A DNA stretch of 64,000 bases from CAZEJS01 sp964512645 (GTDB taxonomy: Bacteria; Actinomycetota; Geothermincolia; Fen-727; Anoxymicrobiaceae). Positions within the stretch are counted from its first letter, which is position 1; each line of letters begins with the position of its first letter. Positions 17,657 through 25,711 of the stretch are shown here, one piece after another. The position numbers and the translations under genes are program-made. A model generated the notes under the pieces. It was given only the letters and a program-made list of their open reading frames with translations, had not been told where the DNA came from and did not search any database. Location of the stretch: positions 1 through 64,000 of the forward strand of contig CAZEJS010000013.1 in NCBI GenBank assembly GCA_964512645.1, read 5' to 3'.

Positions 17657-18337
17657 GTGAGCGAGGAAGGCGTCGGCGAAGCGACGGGAAGGGATGGGCA
17701 CACCCCCTCCTGTGCGAGGTGCGCCAGGCCGCTGTGCCATTTCAACATCATGGAAGGGGTCCCCGTTTTCTGCCCCAACGTGAACCGCCCGGACGAGCTG
17801 TCGACGGCCCGCGAGGCCCTGGAGAGCGACGACGGGACGAAGGCCATCGCCCGCGAGGCCTCCCGGGTCGAAGGGGCCGGCTACGGGCGCTGGACCCGGG
17901 TCAGGGAAGTGATGGAGTTCGCCAGGCGCCTGGGCGTGGAGAAGATCGGCATCGCCTTCTGCGTCGGCCTGCGCCGCGAGGCCCGGACGTTCTGTGAGAT
18001 CCTCGAGTCGAACGGGTTCGAGGTCGTGTCGGTGTGCTGCAAGGTCGGAAGCCGGCCGAAGGAAGAGCTGGGCCTCGACGATTCCGAGAAGGTCATCCCC
18101 GGCTCTTACGAATCCTACTGCAACCCTGTGGCGCAGGCGCTCATACTGGACGGGGAAGGCTGTGGCCTGAACGTCCTGGTGGGCCTGTGCGTGGGCCACG
18201 ACTCCCTCTTCTTCAGGCACACCCGGACCCCCACCACCGTGCTGGTAGCCAAGGACCGCGTCACCGGCCATAACCCGGCCGCGGTCCTCCACACCGCCGA
18301 CTCGTACTACAGCGGCCTGAAGAACATCGAGGAGTGA
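17657..18337 (+). CDS. DUF1847 Cys-rich metal-binding protein
   Basis: 226 residues from GTG 17657, chosen because GGGGAGG lies about eight bases upstream; the longer frame has no SD. The N-terminus has C19-x2-C22-x4-C27 and C39, a probable metal site (S-C-A-R-C-A-R-P-L-C). Two more Cys-containing motifs follow: V-C-C-K and S-Y-C-N-P. The family is widespread in anaerobes and uncharacterised. The stop is 12 bases before the CoA-binding gene, so this gene, the CoA-binding protein and the radical SAM gene form a tight operon. Confidence 0.75.
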   Translation: MSEEGVGEATGRDGHTPSCARCARPLCHFNIMEGVPVFCPNVNRPDELSTAREALESDDGTKAIAREASRVEGAGYGRWTRVREVMEFARRLGVEKIGIAFCVGLRREARTFCEILESNGFEVVSVCCKVGSRPKEELGLDDSEKVIPGSYESYCNPVAQALILDGEGCGLNVLVGLCVGHDSLFFRHTRTPTTVLVAKDRVTGHNPAAVLHTADSYYSGLKNIEE

Positions 18338-18349
18338 AGGAGCGCGAGA

Positions 18350-18772
18350 ATGGAGGGCAACCGGTTCGACCAGGAGTTCATCGACCTCTTCCTCGACAGC
18401 GAGGTCTACGCCGTGGTGGGCGTCTCCACCAACAAGCAGAAGTACGGCTACAAAGTCTACGAGAGCCTCAAGGCCGCGGGGTACACCGTATACGCGGTCA
18501 ACCCGCGCTTCGAGGAGATCTGCGGCGAGAGGTGTTACCCCGACCTCGATTCCCTGCCCCGCAGGCCGGACGTAGTGGAGTTCGTCTGCCCCCCTTCGGT
18601 AACCGAAGAGACGGTCAAGGCGCTCCCCGGGCTCGGCGTGGAGATGGTATGGATGCAGCCCGGGGCGGAGTCGGACGAGGCCGTCTCGTTCTGCAGGCGG
18701 AACGGCATCAAGGCGCTCCACGACATCTGCGTGATGGTGGAAATGAGAAAACGTCCCGGAGCTGACCGGTGA
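18350..18772 (+). CDS. CoA-binding domain protein (YccU-like)
   Basis: 140 residues covering one Rossmann-type CoA-binding fold (Y-A-V-V-G-V-S-T-N-K-Q-K-Y-G-Y; V-N-P-R-F-E-E; V-W-M-Q-P-G-A-E-S). GAAGGAG precedes the ATG. Single-domain proteins of this family bind CoA or acyl-CoA and lack the ligase half. It overlaps the next gene by four bases (GTGA). Confidence 0.85.
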   Translation: MEGNRFDQEFIDLFLDSEVYAVVGVSTNKQKYGYKVYESLKAAGYTVYAVNPRFEEICGERCYPDLDSLPRRPDVVEFVCPPSVTEETVKALPGLGVEMVWMQPGAESDEAVSFCRRNGIKALHDICVMVEMRKRPGADR

Positions 18773-19722
18773 GCGCCGCCGCCCGCCACGTCTACGGGCC
18801 GGTACCTTCGCGCAGGCTCGGGGCCTCCCTGGGAGTGGACCTGGTGCCCGTGAAGACCTGCGACTACGACTGCCTCTACTGCCAGCTCGGGAGGACCCCT
18901 TCCCGCACCTTGACCAGGCGTATCGCCCCGTACGTGCCGGCCGAGACGTTGATGGAGGGACTGGAGGAGAGGCTTCGCTCGGGAATCAGCCCCGACTACA
19001 TCACCATGGCCGGCTCCGGCGAGCCGACGCTCAACAGCGAACTCGGGAAGCTCTTATCCATGGTCAGGGAGCTCACCGACGTCCCGGTGGCGGTTCTCAC
19101 CAACGGTTCCCTGCTCTCCGACCCGGCCGTTTCCAGCGCCTGTCTCGGTGCCGACCTGGTTCTCCCCTCCCTCGACGCCGGGGATGAAACGACTTTCCGC
19201 GAGGTGAACAGGCCGTGCGCCGGGGTCGCTTTCTCCGAAGTGGTCGAGGGCATCGCCCGTTTCCGCGAGTCGTACGCCGGGCTCCTCTGGCTGGAGGTGA
19301 TGCTGCTGGACGGCATCAACTCCGACGACCGGAGCGTGGAGAAGATCGCCGGGCTGGTGGAGAGGATACGCCCCGACGAGGTCCAGTTGAACACCGTCGT
19401 CAGGCCGCCCGCGGAGCCGCGCGCCCGTCCCGTTACCGGCGCCAGGCTCCTGGAGGCGGCAGAGGCCATCGGCCCCCGGGCGTCCGTGCTCGAGGAAGCG
19501 ATGAGGAAGCACCAGGAGGCCTCCGCCGTGCGGGTGGAAGAGGTGGAGCTGCTCGAGCTGTTAGGGAGGAGACCGTGCACCCGCGCCCAGATCGCCGACG
19601 CGTTCGGCATCAACGAGATAGAGGCCCTCAAGCTGCTTTCGGGGCTGATGGCCCACGGCACTATCGTCTCGGAGTCATCGGGCGGAAAGGTGTTCTACAG
19701 GCTGCTTCCACCCGGAGACTGA
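18769..19722 (+). CDS. Radical SAM protein with C-terminal winged helix
   Basis: 317 residues, GTG start overlapping the preceding stop. The opening Y-G-P-V-P-S-R-R-L-G-A-S-L-G-V-D and the cluster motif C31-x3-C35-x2-C38 (C-D-Y-D-C-L-Y-C) are typical of a radical SAM family found near Mo/W or tRNA-modification genes; M-A-G-S-G-E-P-T-L follows. The last about 65 residues look like a winged helix (T-R-A-Q-I-A-D-A-F-G-I-N-E-I-E), possibly a nucleic-acid or regulatory module. Exact reaction unknown. Confidence 0.82.
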   Translation: MSAAARHVYGPVPSRRLGASLGVDLVPVKTCDYDCLYCQLGRTPSRTLTRRIAPYVPAETLMEGLEERLRSGISPDYITMAGSGEPTLNSELGKLLSMVRELTDVPVAVLTNGSLLSDPAVSSACLGADLVLPSLDAGDETTFREVNRPCAGVAFSEVVEGIARFRESYAGLLWLEVMLLDGINSDDRSVEKIAGLVERIRPDEVQLNTVVRPPAEPRARPVTGARLLEAAEAIGPRASVLEEAMRKHQEASAVRVEEVELLELLGRRPCTRAQIADAFGINEIEALKLLSGLMAHGTIVSESSGGKVFYRLLPPGD

Positions 19723-19742
19723 AGGCCTGGCCACCTGCCTTT

Positions 19743-19964
19743 CTACTGCTTGGTCATCCTGGCCCCGCACTTGGGGCATTTCCTGGTCATGCAGGGAAGG
19801 CCGCGGGTGTGTGGGACCGTGGTCCCGCATGAGGGGCAGACGCAGTTTCCCCCTGGGCCGCTGCCGGGCTTGTCTCCGCCCATGCGGCCGCGTCCGCCTC
19901 CGCCCATTCCCCTGCCTGTTCCCGGTCCCATTCCCTCCGGTCCGGTTCCGTCTCCTAACGGCAT
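19743..19964 (-). CDS. Small Gly-rich MP-GDGTGP protein with C-terminal zinc ribbon
   Basis: 73 residues. It starts M-P-L-G-D-G-T-G-P-E-G-M-G-P-G-T-G-R-G, the hallmark opening of DUF5320-type small proteins found beside NifX and MinD-like genes. A Gly/Arg-rich segment follows, then a zinc ribbon C41-x-C43-P-x-C46 and C63-x2-C66. AGGAGG lies seven bases before the ATG, which fixes the start inside a longer frame. It follows the MinD-like gene by 11 bases. Probably a metal or Fe-S accessory; the family has no proven function. Confidence 0.75.
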   Translation of the reverse strand: MPLGDGTGPEGMGPGTGRGMGGGGRGRMGGDKPGSGPGGNCVCPSCGTTVPHTRGLPCMTRKCPKCGARMTKQ

Positions 19965-19975
19965 CGGAACACCTC

Positions 19976-20890
19976 CTATGTGCCTGCCTTCACCGATTCC
20001 AGCAGGGCGCTGGTCTTTTTCCAGAGATCCTCGAGCGATTGCGCGGCGGGCCCGCTGTAGCGCTCCACCAGCACCTCTCCGTTCATCGTCGCCAGGTTGA
20101 CTTCCTCGTCGAAGGGGATCACCCCCAGGAGGGCCAGGCCGGACTCCGAGCAGTACCGCTCGACCCGCGCGGCGATCTCCCGGTTGATGTCGCCCTTGTT
20201 GATGCACACCGCCATCCTGACCCCGAAATGCTGCGCCACCCCGTGTACGCGCTCCAGCCCCCACAGCCCGCTCAAGGTGGGCTCGGTAACGGCGAGCACC
20301 AGGTCGGAGCCGGCCACCGAGGCGATCACCGGGCAGCCGATCCCCGGCGAGCCGTCTACTATCACCAGCTCGAGCCCGCGCTCCCCTGCAAGGCGCGCCG
20401 CGACGTCCTTCACCCGGGTGACCAGTTTCCCCGACGCCTCACCCCCGGGCCTCAGCAGGGCGTGCGCCAGGGGCCCGAACCTGGTATCGGAGACGAACAC
20501 GTCGCCGGTGACCTCGGGGACCAGCCTTGCCGCCCCTTCTTCGCATACCAGCTCGCACACGCCGCAGCCCTCGCACAGCAGGGGGTCCACCCGGTAGCCG
20601 CCGGTGCCCTCCCCGCCCGCGGGGCCGGGCGCGTCGCTGATGGCCCCGAACGCGCAGGATTCGGCGCAGATGCCGCATTCGGTGCACCTGTCGGGGTCGA
20701 TCTCGGCGATCATCGCCGCCTCGAACTCCTCCCGCTCGAGAAGGCCGGGCTCCAGCAGGAGGTGCAGGTTGGGGGCGTCCACGTCACAGTCGGCGGCCAC
20801 CAGCGGGGCGGCCAGGCTGATGAACGAGGCGGCGACGGTGGTCTTTCCCGTGCCCCCCTTGCCGCTCAAGATGGTAAGCTGAGCCGGCAT
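19976..20890 (-). CDS. MinD-like ATPase with inserted two-cluster ferredoxin domain
   Basis: 304 residues from ATG 20890, preceded by GGAGGAGG. Deviant Walker A G-K-G-G-T-G-K-T-T near residue 10, D-C-D-V-D-A-P-N as the second Lys/Asp region, then two 4Fe-4S motifs (C-x2-C-x2-C-x3-C twice) inserted at about 65-130, then V-D-G-S-P-G-I-G-C-P-V. MinD-type ATPases with this ferredoxin insertion always seem to come in pairs next to NifX and Mrp genes, as here: its start overlaps the end of the neighbouring paralogue by 25 bases. A role in ATP-driven Fe-S cluster transfer is inferred. Confidence 0.9.
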   Translation of the reverse strand: MPAQLTILSGKGGTGKTTVAASFISLAAPLVAADCDVDAPNLHLLLEPGLLEREEFEAAMIAEIDPDRCTECGICAESCAFGAISDAPGPAGGEGTGGYRVDPLLCEGCGVCELVCEEGAARLVPEVTGDVFVSDTRFGPLAHALLRPGGEASGKLVTRVKDVAARLAGERGLELVIVDGSPGIGCPVIASVAGSDLVLAVTEPTLSGLWGLERVHGVAQHFGVRMAVCINKGDINREIAARVERYCSESGLALLGVIPFDEEVNLATMNGEVLVERYSGPAAQSLEDLWKKTSALLESVKAGT

Positions 20891-21723
20891 GATTTCCTTA
20901 CCTCCTCCAGTATCTTGAGGAATCTCCAGGACCACGTCTCGTCGGTTTCCACCCGCATCTCCCCCCGGGAGCAGGCCTCCGCCATCTCCCTGGAGAACGG
21001 GATCCTCCCCAGCACGCTCAGGCCCTCCTCCTCGCAGTAGTCGTCGATAATCGCATCACCGGGCGACGACCGGTTCACTATGACGCCGTGGGGGATGCCC
21101 AGTTCTACCGCCGCCAGGTGTGCCAGCTCCAGGTCATGTTTTCCGAACGGCGAGGGCTCGGTGACCAGGATGCAGTAATCCGAATCCCTGATGGCGTTGA
21201 CCATCGGGCAGCCGGTCCCCGGGGGGCAGTCGATGATGGTGAGCCCCGAATCCTCGCGATTTTCCTTCACCCTCTTCACCACGGGGATCGCCATGGGCTC
21301 GCCGATGTCAAGGAGCCCCTGGAACAGGTTCACCTCTCCCCTGGAGCCTTTCCGGACGACGCCTATCCTCCTGTCGGTGTAGGTGATGCAGTCGAGCGGA
21401 CAGGCGATGGCGCACCCCCCGCAACCGTGGCACAGCTCGGGAAAGACCAGGACGTCGCCCTTGATCGCCGCCAGAGCGTTGAACCGGCAGAACTCCGAGC
21501 ACTTCCCACATCCGTCGCAGCACGAGGCATCGATTACCGGGGCGGGTACCTGGACTTCCTCCTCGCCCGCCCACTCGGGCTTGAGATAGAAATGCGAGTC
21601 CGGCTCCTCCACGTCGCAGTCGAGGAAGGTGACCGGCTCGACGGTCGAAGCGGCCCACGCCAGGTTGCAGGCGACAGTCGTCTTGCCGGTCCCGCCCTTG
21701 CCGCTGGCTATCGATATCAGCAT
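20866..21723 (-). CDS. MinD-like ATPase with inserted two-cluster ferredoxin domain
   Basis: 285 residues. Walker A S-G-K-G-G-T-G-K-T-T at 8-17, D-C-D-V-E-E-P-D-S-H-F, and two inserted 4Fe-4S motifs (C-C-D-G-C-G-K-C-S-E-F-C; C-H-G-C-G-G-C-A-I-A-C-P), then D-C-P-P-G-T-G-C-P-M. It is the partner paralogue of the ATPase at 19976-20890, with which it overlaps; the two probably form a heterodimer. It begins 27 bases after the Mrp-NifX gene, so four genes run as one unit. Confidence 0.9.
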   Translation of the reverse strand: MLISIASGKGGTGKTTVACNLAWAASTVEPVTFLDCDVEEPDSHFYLKPEWAGEEEVQVPAPVIDASCCDGCGKCSEFCRFNALAAIKGDVLVFPELCHGCGGCAIACPLDCITYTDRRIGVVRKGSRGEVNLFQGLLDIGEPMAIPVVKRVKENREDSGLTIIDCPPGTGCPMVNAIRDSDYCILVTEPSPFGKHDLELAHLAAVELGIPHGVIVNRSSPGDAIIDDYCEEEGLSVLGRIPFSREMAEACSRGEMRVETDETWSWRFLKILEEVRKSCRLSLPS

Positions 21724-21750
21724 TCGTTTCCTTCCTTGCGTCCCTGAGGG

Positions 21751-23007
21751 TCAGTGCGCGCATCCGTCGTGGTGCTCGCCGCCGGCGCACACCGCCGCTC
21801 CCGGTACCAGCGTCCCGGCGACAAGGCTCTTGAGCGCCTCCTCGGCGGAGCCGGACACTCCCGCGTAGACGCGCACTCCCGCGCGCTGCAGGTTCTGGAT
21901 CGCCCCGGCGCCCATGCCTCCGGCTATCACGCTGGTGACGCCTTTCTCGACAAACAGGTTCGGCAGCGCCGAGCAGTCGTGAGGGGGCGCGGGCAGCAGT
22001 TCGCGGGACTTGATCTCCTCTCCCTCGACTTGCGCTATGAGCACCTCTTCGCACCTGCCGAAGTGAGAGGATATCTCCCCTCCCGACATGACCACGGCCA
22101 CCTTCATACCGTCTCCCTCCCGGGTTTCCTCGTTGCTCGGGTTCCCGCCGTCAACGGGGAACCTCTCGATTACCGCCTCCATCACCGCTTCGGCCTCGGA
22201 GGAACGGTAATCCTCCATCCGGCCGGCGTCCGCAAGCTCAGAGAGCCGGCTGTCCAGGGGCAGCCGCCCCAGGAACACCGTCCCCATGCCGGCTGCGGCC
22301 TCCTCGCCGTGGCTTGGTCCGAACGGCTCGATCTTCTCCCCGCAGGAAGGGCAGGTGACGTAGGACATGTTCTCGATAAGACCGGTGATGGGCGCGTTGA
22401 GCTGACCCGCCATGCTTACCGCTTTTCCTACTATCATCCCCGCCAGCTCCTGGGGCGAGCTCACCAGGACGATGCCGTCGAGGTGGATGGACTGCATCAC
22501 CGTGAGAGGGACGTCGGCCGTGCCCGGCGGCAGGTCTATCAGGAGGTAATCGAGGTCCCCCCATTCGCACTCCTGGTAGAACTGGCCGACCGCCGAGCTG
22601 ATGAGTGGCCCCCTCCAGATGACCGCGTCCTCCTCGGAGTCGAGGATGAGGTTCATCGACATCACCTTGATCCCCGTGGCACTCGCGGGCGGCTCCGGGC
22701 CCGTCTCGCCGACCATGATCGGCCCGCTGACCCCCAGCCCCCGGGGGACGCTGGGCCCGGTGATGTCCGCGTCGAGCACCCCGACCTCGAACCCCTTGCG
22801 GCGCAGCGCAACCGCCAGCATCATGGTAACCGCCGACTTGCCGACCCCTCCCTTGCCGCTCATGACGGCTATGGTCTTCTTTATCTTCGTATCAGCCGCC
22901 GGGCGGAAGACCGGCGGGCCCGTGTGGCACTCGCCGCCGGCGGCCCCGCATCCCCCGGCCCCGCCGGCCGGTTCGCTCCTGTCGCTCTCGCTTTTCTTTT
23001 TCCTCAC
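21751..23007 (-). CDS. Mrp/NBP35-type Fe-S carrier ATPase fused to NifX-like domain
   Basis: 418 residues. The GTG start at 23007 follows the DUF134 stop by two bases and has GGAGG five bases upstream; the longer open frame upstream is a shadow of the DUF134 gene. Residues 20 and 27 are Cys in a short N-terminal extension. Walker A M-S-G-K-G-G-V-G-K-S at 49-58, then D-L-P-P-G-T-A-D, then the cluster-binding C-P-S-C typical of ApbC/Mrp. From M301 the protein becomes a NifX/NifB-C-like domain (M-K-V-A-V-V-M-S-G-G-E; S-S-H-F-G-R-C-E; A-G-G-M-G) with a Cys/His tail. The NifX part has its own strong internal ribosome site (see findings). Confidence 0.92.
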   Translation of the reverse strand: MRKKKSESDRSEPAGGAGGCGAAGGECHTGPPVFRPAADTKIKKTIAVMSGKGGVGKSAVTMMLAVALRRKGFEVGVLDADITGPSVPRGLGVSGPIMVGETGPEPPASATGIKVMSMNLILDSEEDAVIWRGPLISSAVGQFYQECEWGDLDYLLIDLPPGTADVPLTVMQSIHLDGIVLVSSPQELAGMIVGKAVSMAGQLNAPITGLIENMSYVTCPSCGEKIEPFGPSHGEEAAAGMGTVFLGRLPLDSRLSELADAGRMEDYRSSEAEAVMEAVIERFPVDGGNPSNEETREGDGMKVAVVMSGGEISSHFGRCEEVLIAQVEGEEIKSRELLPAPPHDCSALPNLFVEKGVTSVIAGGMGAGAIQNLQRAGVRVYAGVSGSAEEALKSLVAGTLVPGAAVCAGGEHHDGCAH

Positions 23008-23009
23008 CG

Positions 23010-23516
23010 TTACCTCCGTTTCGTCTGCTCGCTCGAAATCGCCTTCCGGGGCTGCTTTCCGGCCGGTCCGGGGCCCCGGCGGGCCGCCCTGCCCTCGGCG
23101 CAGCCGTACCTCGCCACCGCTCCTCCGCAGAGGGGGCATTCGGCCTCGCACGCCCGCACTCCGCTCCCGAACGGTTCCTCCCAGGCGTGGCCGCAATCCA
23201 CGCACTGGAGTATCCGCCTCTCCCCCGCAAGCACGTAGTCCCCGCCCTTGATGCCCAGCGCTTTGCCCTCCACCAGCGCCTGGGCCACCTTGCGTCGGGC
23301 GCCCTTGAGTATCCTGTGGAACGTGGGCCGGGAGATCTCCATCCGCTCGGCCGCCTCTTCGTGGTAGAGGTCCTCGATGTCGGCAAGCCTGAGGGCCTCG
23401 AGTTCCTCGACGCCGAGCCCGATTATCTCCAGCGCCCCCAGCGGCACGCCGTGCGGCTTGAAGAACCCGAACGCGGGTTCTTCCCTCACGCAACGCAGTT
23501 TTCTAGGCCTGGGCAA
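23010..23516 (-). CDS. DUF134 family DNA-binding regulator
   Basis: 168 residues from TTG 23516, which gives the family N-terminus M-P-R-P-R-K-L-R and has GGAGG four bases before it. Residues 35-85 form a sigma-70-region-4-like helix-turn-helix (V-E-E-L-E-A-L-R-L-A-D, then A-A-E-R-M-E-I-S-R-P-T-F-H-R-I-L). A zinc ribbon follows (C105, C108, C127, C130). A near-identical paralogue sits at 26151-26726. The family is linked genomically to NifX and MinD-like genes. A shared palindrome overlaps both promoters, so these proteins probably bind it. Confidence 0.88.
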   Translation of the reverse strand: MPRPRKLRCVREEPAFGFFKPHGVPLGALEIIGLGVEELEALRLADIEDLYHEEAAERMEISRPTFHRILKGARRKVAQALVEGKALGIKGGDYVLAGERRILQCVDCGHAWEEPFGSGVRACEAECPLCGGAVARYGCAEGRAARRGPGPAGKQPRKAISSEQTKRR

Positions 23517-23545
23517 AACCCCTCCATTTCCACTTCGGACCATAT

Positions 23546-23561
23546 ATGGACATATGTTCAT
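23546..23561. promoter_or_regulatory. DUF134 operator palindrome (copy 1)
   Basis: ATGGACATATGTTCAT is a palindrome of form ATG-NN-CATATG-NN-CAT; CCATATATGG at 23540-23549 overlaps it as a second small palindrome. The same form occurs upstream of the other DUF134 gene at 26114-26129. It lies just downstream of the -10 of the minus-strand promoter and at the -35 position of a plus-strand -10. Confidence 0.75.
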
Positions 23562-23565
23562 ATTT

Positions 23566-23594
23566 AATATAATCTCGTGCCCGTGAGAGGTCAA
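23566..23594 (-). promoter_or_regulatory. Promoter of the DUF134/Mrp-NifX/MinD operon
   Basis: Reading the minus strand: TTGACC at 23594-23589, 17-base spacer, TATATT at 23571-23566. This is one of the best promoter matches in the window. The operator lies four bases beyond the -10. Confidence 0.7.
23568..23573 (+). promoter_or_regulatory. -10 element for the MBL-fold gene
   Basis: TATAAT on the plus strand, overlapping the minus-strand -10 almost exactly, so the two promoters are back-to-back on one AT-rich patch. There is no good -35; the operator 23546-23561 covers that position. The gene start is 66 bases downstream. Confidence 0.45.
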
Positions 23595-23638
23595 CCGGAA
23601 AGAACAAGGGGTCCGGCGCCCGAGGAAAGGAGCACCAC

Positions 23639-24463
23639 GTGGAAGTGAAAGTCACCATTCTCTGCGACAACCTGGCCGGCCCGATCTCATTCAAAGGAGA
23701 GCACGGTCTCTCGGCGCTTCTCGAGGTCGAGGGTAAAAGCTTCCTCTGGGATTGCGGTCAGTCCGACGTGGTGGCGCACAACGCCATGCTGTGCGGCGCC
23801 GACCTGCGACGGGTCGAGGGCATAGGAATCTCCCACGGCCATTTCGACCACGCCGGGGGCCTGCCGGCGGTGCTCGCCGCCTCGGGCCCGAAGCGGCTCT
23901 ACATGCACCCCGACGCGCTCGAACCCAAGTACATGGTGGCCGGCGATTTCAAGAGGTTCATCGGCATACCGTACGCCAGGGAACTGCTGGAGACCGGCTT
24001 TGGGGGCCTGGAACTCTCCAGGGGCCCCGTCGAGGTCCTGCCGGGGGTCAGGCTGACCGGCGAGGTGCCCAGGGTCACCGATTTCGAAGGCTTCGAGGCG
24101 GGGCTGCACTGCCTGAGGGACGGCGAGCTGGTGCCCGACCCGTTCGTCGACGACCAGTCGCTGGTCGTGGATACCCCCGACGGGGCGGTCGTCCTCACCG
24201 GCTGCGCGCACTCCGGGCTGGTGAACATACTCAAGCACGTGCTGGAGACGTCGGGCAGGATCAAGGCGGTGATCGGCGGCACGCACCTGGGCCTCGGCGC
24301 CACGAAGGAAAGGGTGGACGCCTCGCTCGATTTCCTGGAGGAGGTGCTCCCAGATAAGATAGTGCCGTGCCACTGTACCGGGATCGGGGTGATCGCCGCC
24401 ATAGTGGACAGGTTCAAGGACCGGGCGGTGCCGGGGCAGGCGGGCATGTCCGTTGCCTTATGA
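23639..24463 (+). CDS. MBL-fold metallohydrolase (ribofuranosyl-aminobenzene phosphate synthase-like)
   Basis: 274 residues, GTG start with AAAGGAG eight bases upstream. The metallo-beta-lactamase motif S-H-G-H-F-D-H-A-G-G carries H66, H68, D70 and H71; later ligands are in G-C-A-H-S-G-L-V-N and P-C-H-C-T-G. The pattern matches the MBL subgroup that includes the methanopterin-pathway beta-RFAP-related proteins and is common next to NifX/MinD Fe-S clusters in anaerobes. Diverges from the DUF134 operon across a shared promoter region, so it is probably co-regulated. Confidence 0.85.
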   Translation: MEVKVTILCDNLAGPISFKGEHGLSALLEVEGKSFLWDCGQSDVVAHNAMLCGADLRRVEGIGISHGHFDHAGGLPAVLAASGPKRLYMHPDALEPKYMVAGDFKRFIGIPYARELLETGFGGLELSRGPVEVLPGVRLTGEVPRVTDFEGFEAGLHCLRDGELVPDPFVDDQSLVVDTPDGAVVLTGCAHSGLVNILKHVLETSGRIKAVIGGTHLGLGATKERVDASLDFLEEVLPDKIVPCHCTGIGVIAAIVDRFKDRAVPGQAGMSVAL

Positions 24464-24517
24464 ACGGTAACGCACGCACGGACCGACCGGCATCCGGGAT
24501 TCACGGGAGATAGGAAC

Positions 24518-25504
24518 ATGTTCGATGCGGAGAAATGCGACCTCTGCGGGGACTGCCTGGTGCTGTGCCCGTATGTGGAGTACGACCGCGAGGAAGCGGT
24601 GGAGCAGTTCAAGCGGCTCATGGAGGGCGGGACGCCCCCGATAGTCGAACGCTGCGTCACCTGCGTCGCCTGCAACCAGTTCTGCGACAAGGGGGCCCGG
24701 CCGTTCGACCTCCTCCTGGCGCGCCAGGAGGAGACGGGAATCCTCGAAATCCCCGAGGCCAACACCCGGTTGTTCCGGAACATGCCCTCAGCCCCCAGCC
24801 AGGTGATCCAGGGCGACCCCGGAAAGCCGGTGCTGTCACTGTGCAGCGTCGGCGACCTGGTGCCGGGCCTTTTCGACGGGCCCCTCTTCGAAGGGATGAC
24901 CGTGCTCAAAGGCGGCGACTACTTCTGCGCCGTGGGGTGGGTCCACCTGGGTTACGAGAAGCCGGTCCGCGACAACGCCGCGAGGGTGGTCGCCAACCTT
25001 GCCGCGGTCGGGTCCGACGAGATCGTCTTTTACCACGACGACTGCTACGCGCTGCTCGCGTCGATGGTGGACGACTACGGCATCGAGCTTCCCTTCAGGC
25101 CCGTCCATATAATCGAGTACCTCCTCGACCGCGTGAAAGGGCACGATGGCACCGTCAAGCCGCTCGGCCTGCGGGTTGCCTACCAGCAGCCGTGCGCTTC
25201 CCGTTACACCCCCTGGAAGGACGGACAGCTCGACGAACTGTTCGAGCTAATCGGCGTGGAGAGGGTTGAGAGGGAGTACGACAGGATGACCGCGCTGTGC
25301 TGCGGTTCTCCCCTTATGCCCCGTGACCGGGACAGGGCCATGGTGATTAAGGAGCGCAACGTGCGCGACGCCCTGGAAGGCGGGGCCCGGGCGATGGCCT
25401 ACCTCTGCCCCCTCTGCGTCCTCAACCTGCGCAAGGCCGCCGGGGCGGCCGGTCTCGAGAACTACCACATAATAGAGCTGGTGCGAATGTCGCTGTACGG
25501 GTAA
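24518..25504 (+). CDS. Fe-S oxidoreductase with ferredoxin and CCG domains (HdrD-like)
   Basis: 328 residues. N-terminal 4Fe-4S motifs at C7-C10-C13-C17 and C46-C49-C52-C56, then two CCG-type cysteine regions (Y-H-D-D-C-Y; C-A-S-R-Y; L-C-C-G-S-P; Y-L-C-P-L-C). This is the layout of the HdrD/GlpC-type subunit of thiol:disulfide or electron-transfer complexes. No HdrE/A/B partner is adjacent. It follows the MBL gene by 54 bases and may be in the same unit. Confidence 0.85.
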   Translation: MFDAEKCDLCGDCLVLCPYVEYDREEAVEQFKRLMEGGTPPIVERCVTCVACNQFCDKGARPFDLLLARQEETGILEIPEANTRLFRNMPSAPSQVIQGDPGKPVLSLCSVGDLVPGLFDGPLFEGMTVLKGGDYFCAVGWVHLGYEKPVRDNAARVVANLAAVGSDEIVFYHDDCYALLASMVDDYGIELPFRPVHIIEYLLDRVKGHDGTVKPLGLRVAYQQPCASRYTPWKDGQLDELFELIGVERVEREYDRMTALCCGSPLMPRDRDRAMVIKERNVRDALEGGARAMAYLCPLCVLNLRKAAGAAGLENYHIIELVRMSLYG

Positions 25505-25528
25505 GGGCGCCCCTGGCGCCCGCCCGCA

Positions 25529-25612
25529 GGAAACGTCCGGCCCGGTGCGCGTACCCGGCGCCCTCCTCGGGGAAACGTCCGGCCCGGAGCGCGTCCCCGA
25601 TGCCTGCCCTCC
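25529..25612. repeat. Tandem repeat, two units of about 40 bp, period 42
   Basis: Units at 25529-25566 and 25571-25612 share GGAAACGTCCGGCCCGG-GCGCGT and end in CCCTCC. GC-rich, non-coding, between the HdrD-like gene and the iron-box promoter. Confidence 0.75.
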
Positions 25613-25635
25613 TTTCACCTCGATGGCAAAGAGAG

Positions 25636-25641
25636 TACAAT
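25636..25641 (+). promoter_or_regulatory. -10 element of the MP-GDGTGP gene
   Basis: TACAAT (5/6 to consensus) 71 bases before the ATG at 25712; the -35 is poor. The iron box lies 10 bases downstream, over the expected start of transcription. Confidence 0.5.
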
Positions 25642-25651
25642 TAAGTAAAAG

Positions 25652-25670
25652 TTAGGTTAGCCTAACTTTG
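25652..25670. promoter_or_regulatory. IdeR/DtxR-type iron box
   Basis: TTAGGTTAGCCTAACTTTG matches the actinobacterial iron-box consensus TTAGGTTAGSCTAACCTAA at 16 of 19 positions. The local symmetry extends to nine-base arms AAAGTTAGG/CCTAACTTT around TTAG. Placed just downstream of a -10, it should allow repression of the following gene when iron is plentiful. Confidence 0.75.
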
Positions 25671-25711
25671 CAGGAACGTAGTTCTGGCGGAACGTACATG
25701 GAGGTGCTGTC

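Noticed and set aside
23008..23493. N-terminal extension of the Mrp frame that would make a 580-residue protein
   Set aside because: The extension is the DUF134 gene read in another frame; the real start is GTG 23007 with an SD.
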